Below are positions 22,510 through 30,694 of a stretch of 54,269 bases of DNA, in pieces. The DNA comes from a virus: the IMG/VR virus record IMGVR_UViG_3300034375_013642, positions 1 through 54,269 of that record; one strand, 5' to 3'. Position numbers and translations under genes: made by a program. Below the pieces are notes generated by a model. That model saw only the letters and a list, made by a program, of their open reading frames with translations, was not told the origin of the DNA and made no database searches. How positions within the stretch are numbered: the first letter of the stretch is position 1; each line of letters begins with the position of its first letter.

Positions 22510-22568
22510 TTGCTAGATGGCAGTGTGCTACTGTTCAGCTTTGCGATCCTTGAGAATCGGAGTTGGTG

Positions 22569-23315
22569 GTGGGAGAGATCTTCGGTGAGTTGCTTCCAGC
22601 AATCCAACTGCTTCTTCCTGGATTCATCTCGACAGTAATTTTTTATTGGTTATCTGATGCCCCAAAGCCCGGCCAATTTGAGCGAGTGATACAGGCTCTT
22701 ATCTGTACGGGGCTCATTAGTCTGATGGTAGAGGCCATTAAGAAGGCCGCCCACGCCATCGGTGAATGCTGTTTCGTTTGGGCGGTATGGACGGACGACA
22801 GGGCGATGGCTTTGTCGGTCGCCCTGGCCGTATTGCTTGGGCTGGCACTGGCTTTCGCGGCTTGCACAGATTCGTTTTACAAGCTGGCCAGGCGGTGTCG
22901 GCTTACGACGCGTGCATCACACACTGACTGGGTGTACGGTTTTGTTCTGTACCGAGAGCGCTTGGTTGTGCTGCAGCTCCAAGACGGACGCCGCATTTGC
23001 GGATACCCCCTTGTCTGGCCGACACAACCTGGAACCGGGCACTTTTTGCTACAGGGGGCCTGCTGGATAGTGGACGATGGGTTTGTTTCCAGCCCAAGCA
23101 TTGCCGCACACCTGATAGGCGGATCAGAAGTATCGTGGGTAGAATTTTTGCAACCAGTTGAAGAGGACCAGGGAACCAATGACAGACAAGATGAAGCAGG
23201 GGCAGACGGAGCAAAGGGGCATCAACGAGGGGTTGAACGTGAATCCGGGCAGGACGACAAACGTGATGCCCAAGAGCCCACCACCATCGCCGCCGCCTGC
23301 GAAAAAGTCGAATGA
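22569..23315 (+). CDS. DUF6338 membrane protein
   Basis: 248 residues. Hydrophobic segments at about 8-30, 40-58 and 80-102 precede a cytoplasmic part with VYGFVLYRERLVVLQLQDGR then GYPLVWPTQPGTGHFLLQGA, characteristic of DUF6338. Function unknown. The family core ends near the VSWVEFLQPVEED segment; the last roughly 45 codons overlap another gene and are low-complexity. The start is GTG at 22569, six bases after GGAG; TTG 22563 and GTG 22566 are alternatives. Confidence 0.72.
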   Translation: MGEIFGELLPAIQLLLPGFISTVIFYWLSDAPKPGQFERVIQALICTGLISLMVEAIKKAAHAIGECCFVWAVWTDDRAMALSVALAVLLGLALAFAACTDSFYKLARRCRLTTRASHTDWVYGFVLYRERLVVLQLQDGRRICGYPLVWPTQPGTGHFLLQGACWIVDDGFVSSPSIAAHLIGGSEVSWVEFLQPVEEDQGTNDRQDEAGADGAKGHQRGVERESGQDDKRDAQEPTTIAAACEKVE

Positions 23316-23322
23316 CTCCTAA
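23179..23322 (+). CDS. 47-residue proline-tailed small protein
   Basis: Begins MTDKMKQGQTEQRGINEGLN, continues VNPGRTTNVMPKSPPPSPPP and ends AKKSNDS. It overlaps the end of the DUF6338 gene in another frame for 137 bases. The polyproline end and regular start look like a real protein, and the alternative frame appears less natural. The upstream site (CAGGGA) is fair. Function unknown. Confidence 0.45.
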   Translation: MTDKMKQGQTEQRGINEGLNVNPGRTTNVMPKSPPPSPPPAKKSNDS

Positions 23323-23325
23323 CGC

Positions 23326-23355
23326 TTGACGCCATGTCGAGCATTCGAGTAAATT
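23326..23355 (+). promoter_or_regulatory. Late promoter, pR'-like
   Basis: TTGACG (23326-23331), an 18-bp spacer and TAAATT (23350-23355). Transcription would start near 23362, only 25 bases before a strong terminator. That constitutive-promoter plus immediate-terminator arrangement is how lambda keeps late genes off until Q acts. Confidence 0.6.
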
Positions 23356-23386
23356 TTCCCCATTGTGTGAAGCAGCACCCCAAATG

Positions 23387-23413
23387 AGCCCGGCCTAAGC
23401 GCTGGGCTTTTTT
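23387..23413 (+). terminator. tR'-like terminator
   Basis: AGCCCGGC-CTAAGC-GCTGGGCT (one G-U pair) followed by TTTTTT. It lies directly after the putative late promoter, with the lysis and virion genes beyond. Confidence 0.85.
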
Positions 23414-23449
23414 ATGCGTACGTAGCGCTGGGAAAACAAGGAGCTTCAC

Positions 23450-23665
23450 GTGGCGGTCAGATACGAAAAGATACAGGGCGAAGACATTCCGGTCGGGCTT
23501 CGTGGGCCCATGGTGAGGGAACTGTGGGCGGTTTATATAAACGACGGCATTCTGAAATATTGTGCGTCAGAAGCGGAAGCTCTGTCGGAGGTCGCTGCGG
23601 CTGAACGCGCCGAAGAGGCCAGGAGACCAAAGTTCGATACCAGTTATGATTCTGGTCCCAGTTGA
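23450..23665 (+). CDS. Small hypothetical protein
   Basis: 71 residues from GTG with AAGGAG upstream. It contains ELWAVYINDGILKYCASEAE and an acidic Ala/Glu helix. It stands alone between two terminators, at the head of the late region. No family recognised. Confidence 0.58.
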   Translation: MAVRYEKIQGEDIPVGLRGPMVRELWAVYINDGILKYCASEAEALSEVAAAERAEEARRPKFDTSYDSGPS

Positions 23666-23672
23666 TTGAATG

Positions 23673-23698
23673 AAGCCCGGCCTAGCGCCGGGCTTTTT
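23673..23698 (+). terminator. Strong terminator
   Basis: AAGCCCGGC-CTAGC-GCCGGGCTT, a perfect 9-bp stem with five T. Ends the transcript of the 71-residue gene. Confidence 0.9.
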
Positions 23699-24128
23699 GT
23701 TGGCGTCATTTGTGTCCGCAGCCAGGGCGGCCTTTGGGAGAGCCTGGACATTCCCAGCCGGCGGTGGGGTGGTCATTGAAAAACACCGGCAGCCCGTGCG
23801 AACCAGCTCCTACCTACGGTGGTCTGGCGCGAGGATGATCAGCTGAGACTGGTGCGATAGGGTGCCAGCAGCAGATCGCCCTTTGGCAGACAGCGCGGAA
23901 AGACGCGCACAACTAATTTGAGGCCTCGCCAAGTGCGGGGCCTTGTCGTTTCTGGTCCCGCCGTGAGGCGCCGCCAGGGTCACGTCGGGAGACGTTGCCA
24001 CAAACCGCCCGGCTTCGGCTGGGCACCTCTTTCCGGCGCTCGGCCTGGGTCTTTGCTCCCTGGCGGATCGCAGCGCATGAGCGCCGGTTCTACATGACAC
24101 CACCAGGCTCTGTGCCGGGAGTGCCCGC
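23699..24128 (+). other. 430-bp gene-free stretch with hairpins before the holin
   Basis: No frame with good coding character. It holds a hairpin GGCCTCGC-CAAGT-GCGGGGCC near 23922-23943 followed by TTGTCGTTT, and GCCCGGC-TTCG-GCTGGGC near 24007-24024. These could be terminators, antitermination targets or part of an RNA. Nothing further is supported. Confidence 0.45.
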
Positions 24129-24536
24129 GTGAAGCAAGCAGGTATCTATTCCATGTCCGAACCAGGCCCGTTGACCGCTGCTGGCGGTATCGCGCTGTAC
24201 AAACTGGGCGCCTTCGGCTTCGTCGCAATCCTTGCGGCCGTTGTCGTTATGGCGATGACGCTGCCCAAGACAGTGCGGGAGTTCGTGGTGGCGATGATCA
24301 GCACCACCGTGGCCAGCCTCTGCGGCGGCGCGTTCGTGGTGCGCTGGCTGGAGATCGGCCACTGGGCAAACGATGACGTTGGCATGGTTGCCATCGGCGG
24401 TCTGATCTTCGTGTGCGGCCTGCCGGCTTGGGTAGTGGTGCGCGCTTGGTTCGCCTGGAGCGAGGCGAAGAAGGACAGGCACATCGATGAGATTGTCGAC
24501 GCCGTGCTGGATGCGAAGCGCAAGGTTGGGCTGTGA
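24129..24536 (+). CDS. Holin
   Basis: 135 residues with three hydrophobic helices: about 24-45 (LYKLGAFGFVAILAAVVVMA), 51-73 and 82-106 (GMVAIGGLIFVCGLPAWVVV), and a charged C-terminal tail (EAKKDRHIDEIVDAVLDAKR). This is a class I-like holin layout. It precedes Rz with a GTGA overlap. GTG at 24129 has GGGAG seven bases upstream; ATG at 24153 would drop eight residues including a lysine, recalling the holin and antiholin double start in lambda S. It times inner-membrane disruption. Confidence 0.8.
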   Translation: MKQAGIYSMSEPGPLTAAGGIALYKLGAFGFVAILAAVVVMAMTLPKTVREFVVAMISTTVASLCGGAFVVRWLEIGHWANDDVGMVAIGGLIFVCGLPAWVVVRAWFAWSEAKKDRHIDEIVDAVLDAKRKVGL

Positions 24537-25003
24537 GGCTGTACCTGCTGATCGGCGCGACGCTGCTCGCGATCGTCGCGGCTGTCTGGCTGCGCCTGGA
24601 CTACCTCGATGGCGAGCGTGACCGTCTCGCTGGTGAGCTGGACGTGTCACAGCAGGGCGTCACGCTGCTGCAAGAGACAGTCCGGCTCACCGAAGAGACA
24701 TTCGCAGAGCGCGACCGTTTCGACGACAAGACCACCAAGGAACTGAAGGTTCTCCGTGATGAAAACAAGCGCTTGGCTGATTGTGTCGCTACTGGCAATT
24801 GCCGGCTGCTCGTCAACGCCTCCTGCCCCGCAGTGTCCGCCGATACCGGCGCCGGCCGCGTGGATGATGGAGGAGCCGAGCTCGCTGCAGACGCTCGACA
24901 ACCTTATTTCGCCCACCGAGAGCAAGTAACGCTCGATGAAGCGAAGCTGCGAGGCCTGCAGGCGTACGTGCAGCTCTTCTGCCGCAGGCCAGCGCTGGAC
25001 TAG
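24533..25003 (+). CDS. Rz: i-spanin (Rz-like)
   Basis: 156 residues. One N-terminal membrane helix (MRLYLLIGATLLAIVAAVWL) is followed by a long periplasmic coiled coil (EERDRLAGELD-type heptads to about residue 85), then a cysteine-containing C-terminal part. GTG start overlaps the holin stop. An Rz1-type lipoprotein frame lies wholly inside. The pair would span the periplasm and fuse the membranes in the last step of lysis. Confidence 0.85.
   Translation: MRLYLLIGATLLAIVAAVWLRLDYLDGERDRLAGELDVSQQGVTLLQETVRLTEETFAERDRFDDKTTKELKVLRDENKRLADCVATGNCRLLVNASCPAVSADTGAGRVDDGGAELAADARQPYFAHREQVTLDEAKLRGLQAYVQLFCRRPALD
24759..24929 (+). CDS. Rz1: o-spanin lipoprotein (Rz1-like), nested in Rz
   Basis: 56 residues in the +1 frame inside Rz. 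MKTSAWLIVSLLAIAGC is a lipoprotein signal with lipobox LAIAGC and acceptor C17; the mature part is proline-rich (SSTPPAPQCPPIPAPAAW) as in Rz1 proteins. AAGG lies about nine bases upstream. Fully embedded Rz1 is a known arrangement (lambda). It would be anchored in the outer membrane and bind Rz. Confidence 0.88.
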   Translation: MKTSAWLIVSLLAIAGCSSTPPAPQCPPIPAPAAWMMEEPSSLQTLDNLISPTESK

Positions 25004-25131
25004 AGCAGCGGCGATAACGCCCACCACAACGCGCCGCTGCCAAGGGCCAGAATGGTCCAGGTCCGCCAAGAGCGAAGGTAAGGCCAGGCAACGCAGAGAA
25101 CCAAGGCTGCGGTGATTAAGGTTTCGATCAT
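25000..25131 (-). CDS. 43-residue membrane protein antisense to the lysis cassette
   Basis: MIETLITAALVLCVAWPYLR then a second hydrophobic stretch (TWTILALGSGALWWALSPLL): two short helices around a basic turn. TAGGAG lies eight bases before the ATG, a strong site. Its stop overlaps the Rz stop tail to tail. Expressed against late transcription, it could act in the lysogen; role unknown. Confidence 0.55.
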   Translation of the reverse strand: MIETLITAALVLCVAWPYLRSWRTWTILALGSGALWWALSPLL

Positions 25132-25242
25132 GGGTGTACTCCTATTGATTGGAGTCACCCATTCTTCACACTTTTCCAAACTTGCAAGGGCGATATCCGA
25201 CCATTTTTTTGTCGGATTTTGCGATACCCCGAGGAGCCAGAC

Positions 25243-25818
25243 ATGACCGCAAAGAAAGGAGCCCGTTACGACTGGGCCGCGGTCGAGCGCGACTATCGCA
25301 CCGGCCAGTACAGCAACCGAGAGCTGGCCCGCCTGCATGGTCCGTCCGAGGGTGCAATCCGCAAGCGCGCCACCGATCACGGCTGGCAGCGCGACCTGTC
25401 TGAGCAGATCCGCCAGCGCGTGCGGGAGAAGACCACGCTTGCCGTGACCAAGGAGGTAGCGAGGGCTGATTCTGACGAGCTGATCATCGAGCAGGCTGCC
25501 GAGGCGGGCGCCGAGGTGATTCGCGGCCATCAGCGCTTGCTGCGAAAGGCCAAGGGCCTCGCTGAGACCCTGATGCAGCGGCTGAAAGAGCAGCTGGAGA
25601 AGGGCACGATGACCGTCCAGTTCAAGAGCGGCGAAGCGGCAGAGATTGACGTGCCCCTGGACTACGCCGGCAAGACACTGGGCAATGCCACCATGGCGCT
25701 GGAGCGCGTGGTGAAGATGGAGCGCCAGAGCTACGGCCTGGACGCCGACGACAAGGACAATATCGGCAAGACGCTGAAAGAGTTGCTGGCCGAGGTCGCG
25801 CCAGGTGTCGAAGAGTAG
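25243..25818 (+). CDS. terS: Terminase small subunit
   Basis: 191 residues. The N-terminal helix-turn-helix region (YDWAAVERDYRTGQYSNREL, then ARLHGPSEGAIRKRATDHGW) is a DNA-recognition domain common in phage small terminases of this type; a long helical oligomerisation region follows. It lies immediately upstream of and overlaps the large subunit by 14 bases. GAGGAG precedes the ATG. It recognises the packaging site. Confidence 0.82.
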   Translation: MTAKKGARYDWAAVERDYRTGQYSNRELARLHGPSEGAIRKRATDHGWQRDLSEQIRQRVREKTTLAVTKEVARADSDELIIEQAAEAGAEVIRGHQRLLRKAKGLAETLMQRLKEQLEKGTMTVQFKSGEAAEIDVPLDYAGKTLGNATMALERVVKMERQSYGLDADDKDNIGKTLKELLAEVAPGVEE

Positions 25819-26967
25819 GGCGCCGGCCGCCGTCGTCTTCGAGGGTGAGCGGTGGCTGCGGTTGCATTGTGAGGGCAAGCTGACCGATCCGGCCGACCTG
25901 CTGCGTGCGCTGGATAACAAGTGGTACCGCCTCAACACGCTCTACAAGATTAAGGACAAGAACGGCAAGACGCGCACGTTCCGTCCGAACAAGCAGCAGC
26001 GCGAGCGGTTCATCCGCGGGCATTGCCGGAATGTGATCCTCAAGGCACGCCAGCTGGGCTTCACCACCTTCGAGATGATCGATGCGCTGGATGATTGCCT
26101 GTTCACTGAGAACTTTTCGGCTGGCTGCATCGCGCACGCGCTGGAAGACGCGAAGGACATCTTCCGGAACAAGATCAAGTTCGCCTATGACCAGCTCCGC
26201 CAGGGCGCGTGGATGGCGATCTTCAACACCATCGGTCTGAAGCTGCCGGCGCCGACCAGCGATCGCGGCGAAGGCTATGTATTCGACAATGGCTCGAGCA
26301 TCCGCGTCTCGACCAGTTACCGGGGCGGCACGCTGCAGCGCCTGCACGTCTCCGAGTTCGGCAAGATCTGCCGCAAGTACCCTGACAAGGCGCAGGAGAT
26401 CGTTACCGGCGCGTTCGAGGCGGTCGGCCTTGGTAACCAGGTAACACTGGAGAGCACCGCAGAAGGGCGTGAAGGCTACTTCCACGACTACTGCGCCACA
26501 GCGCAGAAGCACTGCACGAGAAGGGCTACACCTACGGGCAACATTACGGACCGCATGACCTGGCGGTGCGTGAGCTCGGTACCGGCAAGAGCCGTGTCGA
26601 TAAAGCGGCGCAGTTCGGCATCCGCTTCGAGATCGTGCCGCGGATCAGCAACCACGCCGAGGGCATCGAGGCGGTGCGCCAGTTCCTGCCGATGTGCTGG
26701 TTTGCGGAGCAGGTCGATGCTGGCGGCGATGACAAGGTGGTCAGCGTAGATCGCCTGATCGACTGTCTCGACAACTACCGCAAGGAATGGGACGACCGGC
26801 TGGGCGTGTACCGGTCGACCCCGCGTCACGACTGGGCGTCACACGGCGCCAAAGCATTCGAAACACTCGCCCGGAGCGGACTGTTTGAACTGTCCACCGG
26901 CATGAACAGCACGCCAACGGCTCCGAATACGGAGCGCGGACGCCGCAACTGGAACGCACACACATGA
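25805..26967 (+). pseudogene. terL: Terminase large subunit, internally deleted and frameshifted
   Basis: The first frame (GTG 25805) gives an intact packaging ATPase: VILKARQLGFTTF (Walker A-like, 78-90), LHVSEFG (Walker B region, 180-186) and VTLESTAEG (coupling motif, 213-221). At codon 235 (26507-26509) the match stops; in the next frame, from 26509, comes ALHEKGYTYGQHYGPHDLAV, RELGTGKSR and later RHDWASHGAKAF, the end of a terminase nuclease domain. The linker, the FFPWW region and the WDLG strand with the first nuclease Asp are missing. The joined product would be about 387 residues instead of roughly 500 or more. The last conserved Asp of SHGADAF is Lys here. Packaging is probably lost. 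Confidence 0.82.
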
Positions 26968-27329
26968 GCAGCAATCTTTTCATCACCGTTGAGCATCGAC
27001 AGGTGGCGAGCTTCATCGCGTCCAAGTTGGCGCCGCTGGCTGTTCCGTCCCGCCAGGTGCGCAACGACGTGGCCAACATTCAGGTGGATCCGGTGCTGGT
27101 GGGTGAGCATTACGACGAGCACCCGGCCGTGCAGTTCAAGTTCGACGTCGCCGACGGCATGGGGCTAGAGGTGCGAGTGAAGCTGGCTGAGTTCGCCGCC
27201 AACCCCGTCGGGTACATGCGCGAGCTGGTGGAGAACGTCCAGGGCATTCGCTTTGCTGCCTTGCAGCGCCGTAACGACCGCCGAGCTGAAGTCGCTCAGG
27301 TCTACCGGCAGTTGGAGGCCGTGCGATGA
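26964..27329 (+). CDS. Hypothetical protein between terminase and portal
   Basis: 121 residues, soluble, mixed helix and strand (TVEHRQVASFIASKLAPLAV, GLEVRVKLAEFAANPVGYMR). Linked to terL and portal by ATGA overlaps on both sides, so it is part of the packaging operon. No family recognised. Confidence 0.65.
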   Translation: MSSNLFITVEHRQVASFIASKLAPLAVPSRQVRNDVANIQVDPVLVGEHYDEHPAVQFKFDVADGMGLEVRVKLAEFAANPVGYMRELVENVQGIRFAALQRRNDRRAEVAQVYRQLEAVR

Positions 27330-29476
27330 GCCTGGGTCTGCTGCATTTCAAGCCCGCCTCCGAACTGAAGGCAGAGGAAGAAGCCGAGCAGCAGCGTCAG
27401 GACGAAGCCCGGCGCATGCAGGCGGTGGAAAGCTCGCTGTCCGGCCACATTCGCGGCGCCTTCGAGGCGGCGAAGACGGCCAAGCAGCCGATTGAGCGGC
27501 GCTTGCTGGACTGCGCGCGCCGACAAAAAGGCGAGTACGACGCTGACAAGCTCCGCGCAATTCGGGAAGAGGGCGGGAGCGAACTCTATCCGAAGCTGAC
27601 CACGACCAAGTGCCGTGCGGCAGCAGCATGGATCCGCGACATCCTGATGCCCGCCAATGGCAGGCCATGGGGGCTGGACCCAACGCCGGTTGCCGAGATT
27701 CCGCCCGGCTACTTGAACGCCTTCGCGCAGCGCCTGGGTGAGCGCGCGCAGGGCATGGACCAGCAGCAGTTGGAAGACCTGTTGCGCCGCGAGGTGCAGG
27801 CCAAGGCTCGGCAGATCGCTGATCGCCATGAAGAGGTGATCAACGACCAGCTTGAAGAGGGCGGCTGGAGCGAGGCGCTAGAATCGTTCATTGATGACTT
27901 CGTGACCTATCCCGCCGCGTTCCTGCGGGGCCCGCTGCTGCAGCGCGTGCCTGAGTTCGCCTGGAAGGAAGGCTGGCAGATGATTGAGGTGGAGGCGATC
28001 AAGCCGCAGTTTGCGCGCGTGTCGCCGTATGACCTATATCCGTCGCCGGATTCGTCGGGCATCGATGACGGTGCCTACCTGATCGAACGCGAGCGTTACA
28101 CCCGTGCACACCTGAACCGACTGCGCGGCGTGCCGGGCTACAAGGACGACGCCATCGAGCAGGTGCTGGTTGAGCACGGCCGGGGCGGTCTGCGCGAATG
28201 GCTGGCGACCGACTCTGAGCGTGCCCGCCTCGAAGATCGTAGTCACGACTGGATGACCAACCAGGGCGAGACGATCGAGGGCCTGCATTACTGGGGCAGC
28301 GCCCAAGGGCTGATCCTGCTGCAATGGGGCATGACGCCTGAGCAGGTCGACGATCCGCTGGGCGAGTACGAGATCGATGCCATTCTGATCGGGCGGCATG
28401 TGATCCGCTGCGTGATCAACCGCAACCCCATGGGGGCGCGTCCGTACCACAAGGCGTCGTTCCAGCTGGTACCGGGCTCCTTCTGGGGTATCGGTATTCC
28501 TGAATTGATGTCAGACGTGCAGGACATGTGCTGCGCGGTGGCCCGGGCGCAAGCGAACAACATGGCTTTCGCCAGCGGCCCGCAAATCGAAATCGCCATG
28601 GACCGCCTGGCGCCGGAAGAGAACCCCAACGAAATCTTCCCAATGAAGCGCTGGAGGACAAAGAGCGATCGCACCGGCACCGGATCGCAGCAGCCAGCCA
28701 TCCGCTTCTACCAGCCTGATAGCCGCGCAGGCGAGCTGATGCAGGTCTATTCCCAGTGGGAGCAGCGCGCGGACGACGCGACGAACATTCCGCGCTATTC
28801 CTACGGCAACGAGAAGGTCGGCGGGGCAGGCAACACTGCCAGTGGCCTGTCCATGCTGCTGGAGAGCGCGAACAAGGGCATTAAGGACGCCATTCGCCAC
28901 ATTGACCGGGGCGTCACCAGTCGCGTGATCGCCGCGCTCTGGCTGTTCAACATGCGCTACAGCCCGGACATGTCGATCAAGGGAGACTGCCGTGTAGTGC
29001 CGCGCGGTGCCAGCGCGATGCTGCTGCGCGAGCAGACTCAGCAGGCCCGCCAGCAGTTCTTGGCTGCTACCGGCAACGAGGCGGACATGCAGATTATCGG
29101 CGTGGAAGGCCGCGCGCGATTGCTGCGCAGCATCGCCGACCAACTCGACATGCCGGGGCTGGTTCCCGAAGACGACGAGATCAAGGGTCGCGTCGAGCAG
29201 GAGAACAAGCGGCAGGCGCAGCAGCAAGAACAGCAAATGCAGCTGGAGGCCGGCAAGGTTCAGGCAGACGCGGCGAAGAAGCAGGCCGATGCCGGCAAGA
29301 GCCAGGCCGAAACCCAGCGGATCCTGCTGGAAATCCAGGCCCTGATGGGCCAACTGCAAGTACTTGGAGGGTTGGGTGGAGCTATCCCAGGAACAATACA
29401 AGGCGCTGGCCCGACTGGAGGCGAACAACAGTCCGGATTGGCAATGCCTCAAGCAGGCGCTGCGCCAAGCTATTGA
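27326..29476 (+). CDS. Portal (head-to-tail connector) protein
   Basis: 716 residues, the size of podovirus portals of the P22 group. Recognisable parts: SELYPKLTTTKCRAAAAWIR near residue 90, ADRHEEVINDQLEEGGWSEA around 165-190, FWGIGIPELMSDVQD about 390, and a long C-terminal Gln/Ala helical barrel region (QEQQMQLEAGKVQADAAKKQ, about 635-690). It forms the ring through which DNA passes. The last 101 bases also encode the start of the next gene. Confidence 0.87.
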   Translation: MSLGLLHFKPASELKAEEEAEQQRQDEARRMQAVESSLSGHIRGAFEAAKTAKQPIERRLLDCARRQKGEYDADKLRAIREEGGSELYPKLTTTKCRAAAAWIRDILMPANGRPWGLDPTPVAEIPPGYLNAFAQRLGERAQGMDQQQLEDLLRREVQAKARQIADRHEEVINDQLEEGGWSEALESFIDDFVTYPAAFLRGPLLQRVPEFAWKEGWQMIEVEAIKPQFARVSPYDLYPSPDSSGIDDGAYLIERERYTRAHLNRLRGVPGYKDDAIEQVLVEHGRGGLREWLATDSERARLEDRSHDWMTNQGETIEGLHYWGSAQGLILLQWGMTPEQVDDPLGEYEIDAILIGRHVIRCVINRNPMGARPYHKASFQLVPGSFWGIGIPELMSDVQDMCCAVARAQANNMAFASGPQIEIAMDRLAPEENPNEIFPMKRWRTKSDRTGTGSQQPAIRFYQPDSRAGELMQVYSQWEQRADDATNIPRYSYGNEKVGGAGNTASGLSMLLESANKGIKDAIRHIDRGVTSRVIAALWLFNMRYSPDMSIKGDCRVVPRGASAMLLREQTQQARQQFLAATGNEADMQIIGVEGRARLLRSIADQLDMPGLVPEDDEIKGRVEQENKRQAQQQEQQMQLEAGKVQADAAKKQADAGKSQAETQRILLEIQALMGQLQVLGGLGGAIPGTIQGAGPTGGEQQSGLAMPQAGAAPSY

Positions 29477-29609
29477 GGCCGAGCGCGATGCGTTGGAGCA
29501 ATCCAGCTCAACCGAAACCCTGTACCGGCTGCAAGGACGCGCCGGAGTCATACGCGAACTACTGCTAGCCATTGAGGACAGCAGGGAGATTGCCAGACAG
29601 CACTCATAA
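29376..29609 (+). CDS. Small protein overlapping the portal end
   Basis: 77 residues from GTG (GGAGGG five bases upstream). MELSQEQYKALARLEANNSP then a helical, charged body. It overlaps the portal gene by 101 bases in another frame; a terminator follows directly, so it closes the packaging operon. Similar short helical proteins follow portals in related phages; function unknown. Confidence 0.62.
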   Translation: MELSQEQYKALARLEANNSPDWQCLKQALRQAIEAERDALEQSSSTETLYRLQGRAGVIRELLLAIEDSREIARQHS

Positions 29610-29614
29610 CAAAG

Positions 29615-29637
29615 CCGCCTACCGAGGCGGTTTTTTT
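29615..29637 (+). terminator. Terminator after the portal operon
   Basis: CCGCCT-ACCG-AGGCGG followed by seven T. Confidence 0.92.
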
Positions 29638-29741
29638 ATGGGCGACTGCTCGCCGTGCCTCGGCCAGGCATGGGCGAATCCAGAACCCGCACCGTGAACC
29701 CCAGCAAGACGCTGGCTCGCCCCGTTTGGAGAAGACCGCAA

Positions 29742-30647
29742 ATGCTACCCCGTTCAGTGCAAGACCAGGCGAACGCCGCGAAGGCCCTGCAGGACCAGCT
29801 GAATCAGCCGGCCACCGAGGAACCCGAGAATCCCGCTCCCGCAGCGGCTCCCGAGCCAGAACCGCAGCCAACGCCGACCGAGCCTGCCGCGCAACCCGCA
29901 CCCGAACCCCAGCCCGAAACCCGGGACGCTGCCTACTGGCGTCACCGCTTCGACGTGCTGCAAGGCAAATACAATGCCGAGGTTCCCGCGCTGCGCAAGG
30001 AGATTGCCAAGCTGGAAGCCCAGCTGGCCGCCGCCGACAAGCAACAGCCGGCGTCCGCGGTTCAGCGAGCCCAGGAGGCGATGTCCGACCTGACCGAAGC
30101 GGAGATCGAAGAGTACGGCCCGGATCTGGTGAACCTGATCAAGCGTGTCGCCGGCAGCGCCGCCGCCCCAAGCAACAACGGCGACCTGCAGGAGATCAAG
30201 AGCGAACTGGGTCAGCTACGTGAAGAGAAGCGACAGGACGCCGAAGCGCGTTTCTGGACCGACCTCGAAGCGCAGGTACCGAACTTCCGCGCCGTCAACG
30301 CCGATCCGGCATTCCATCAGTGGCTAACCGAGATCGATCAACTGAGCGGCCAGCCCCGCCAGCAACTGCTGGTTGGTGCTCAGCAAGCGCTCGATGCGTA
30401 TCGAGTGGCTGCGGTCTTCAAGTCCTTCGTCGCCGCGGCACCGAGGGCACAGAAAGAAACCATTCCGGATGACCAGGTGCAGCCGCGCCAGGCCCGCTCT
30501 GCTGCACCGGAACCGCAGCAAGGCAAGGTTTGGACGCGCGCTGAGATCAGCGAGTTCTACCGGAACAAGGCGAGCTATCCGAAGGATCAGGCCGCCGCAA
30601 TCGAAACCGACATCTTTGCCGCTCAGGCTCAGGGCCGCATCCGCTGA
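29742..30647 (+). CDS. Scaffolding protein
   Basis: 301 residues. An N-terminal Pro/Glu/Ala-rich disordered part (PAPAAAPEPEPQPTPTEPAA) is followed by helical coiled-coil (EVPALRKEIAKLEAQLAAAD), a conserved middle (DLTEAEIEEYGPDLVNLIKR) and a C-terminal VWTRAEISEFYRNKASYPKD region, the latter being a typical scaffold block for coat binding. It precedes the coat gene. Start at 29742 has GGAG ten bases upstream; the upstream open frame is not needed. Confidence 0.85.
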   Translation: MLPRSVQDQANAAKALQDQLNQPATEEPENPAPAAAPEPEPQPTPTEPAAQPAPEPQPETRDAAYWRHRFDVLQGKYNAEVPALRKEIAKLEAQLAAADKQQPASAVQRAQEAMSDLTEAEIEEYGPDLVNLIKRVAGSAAAPSNNGDLQEIKSELGQLREEKRQDAEARFWTDLEAQVPNFRAVNADPAFHQWLTEIDQLSGQPRQQLLVGAQQALDAYRVAAVFKSFVAAAPRAQKETIPDDQVQPRQARSAAPEPQQGKVWTRAEISEFYRNKASYPKDQAAAIETDIFAAQAQGRIR

Positions 30648-30694
30648 GAGCGCCCTGTAACGCCGTGAGGCGTCACGTTCAGGAGTAACACAAC

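Noticed and set aside
26480-26570. Programmed ribosomal frameshift in the terminase gene
   Set aside because: No slippery heptamer or pseudoknot is seen at the join, and homologous sequence between the two parts is missing, which frameshifting cannot restore.
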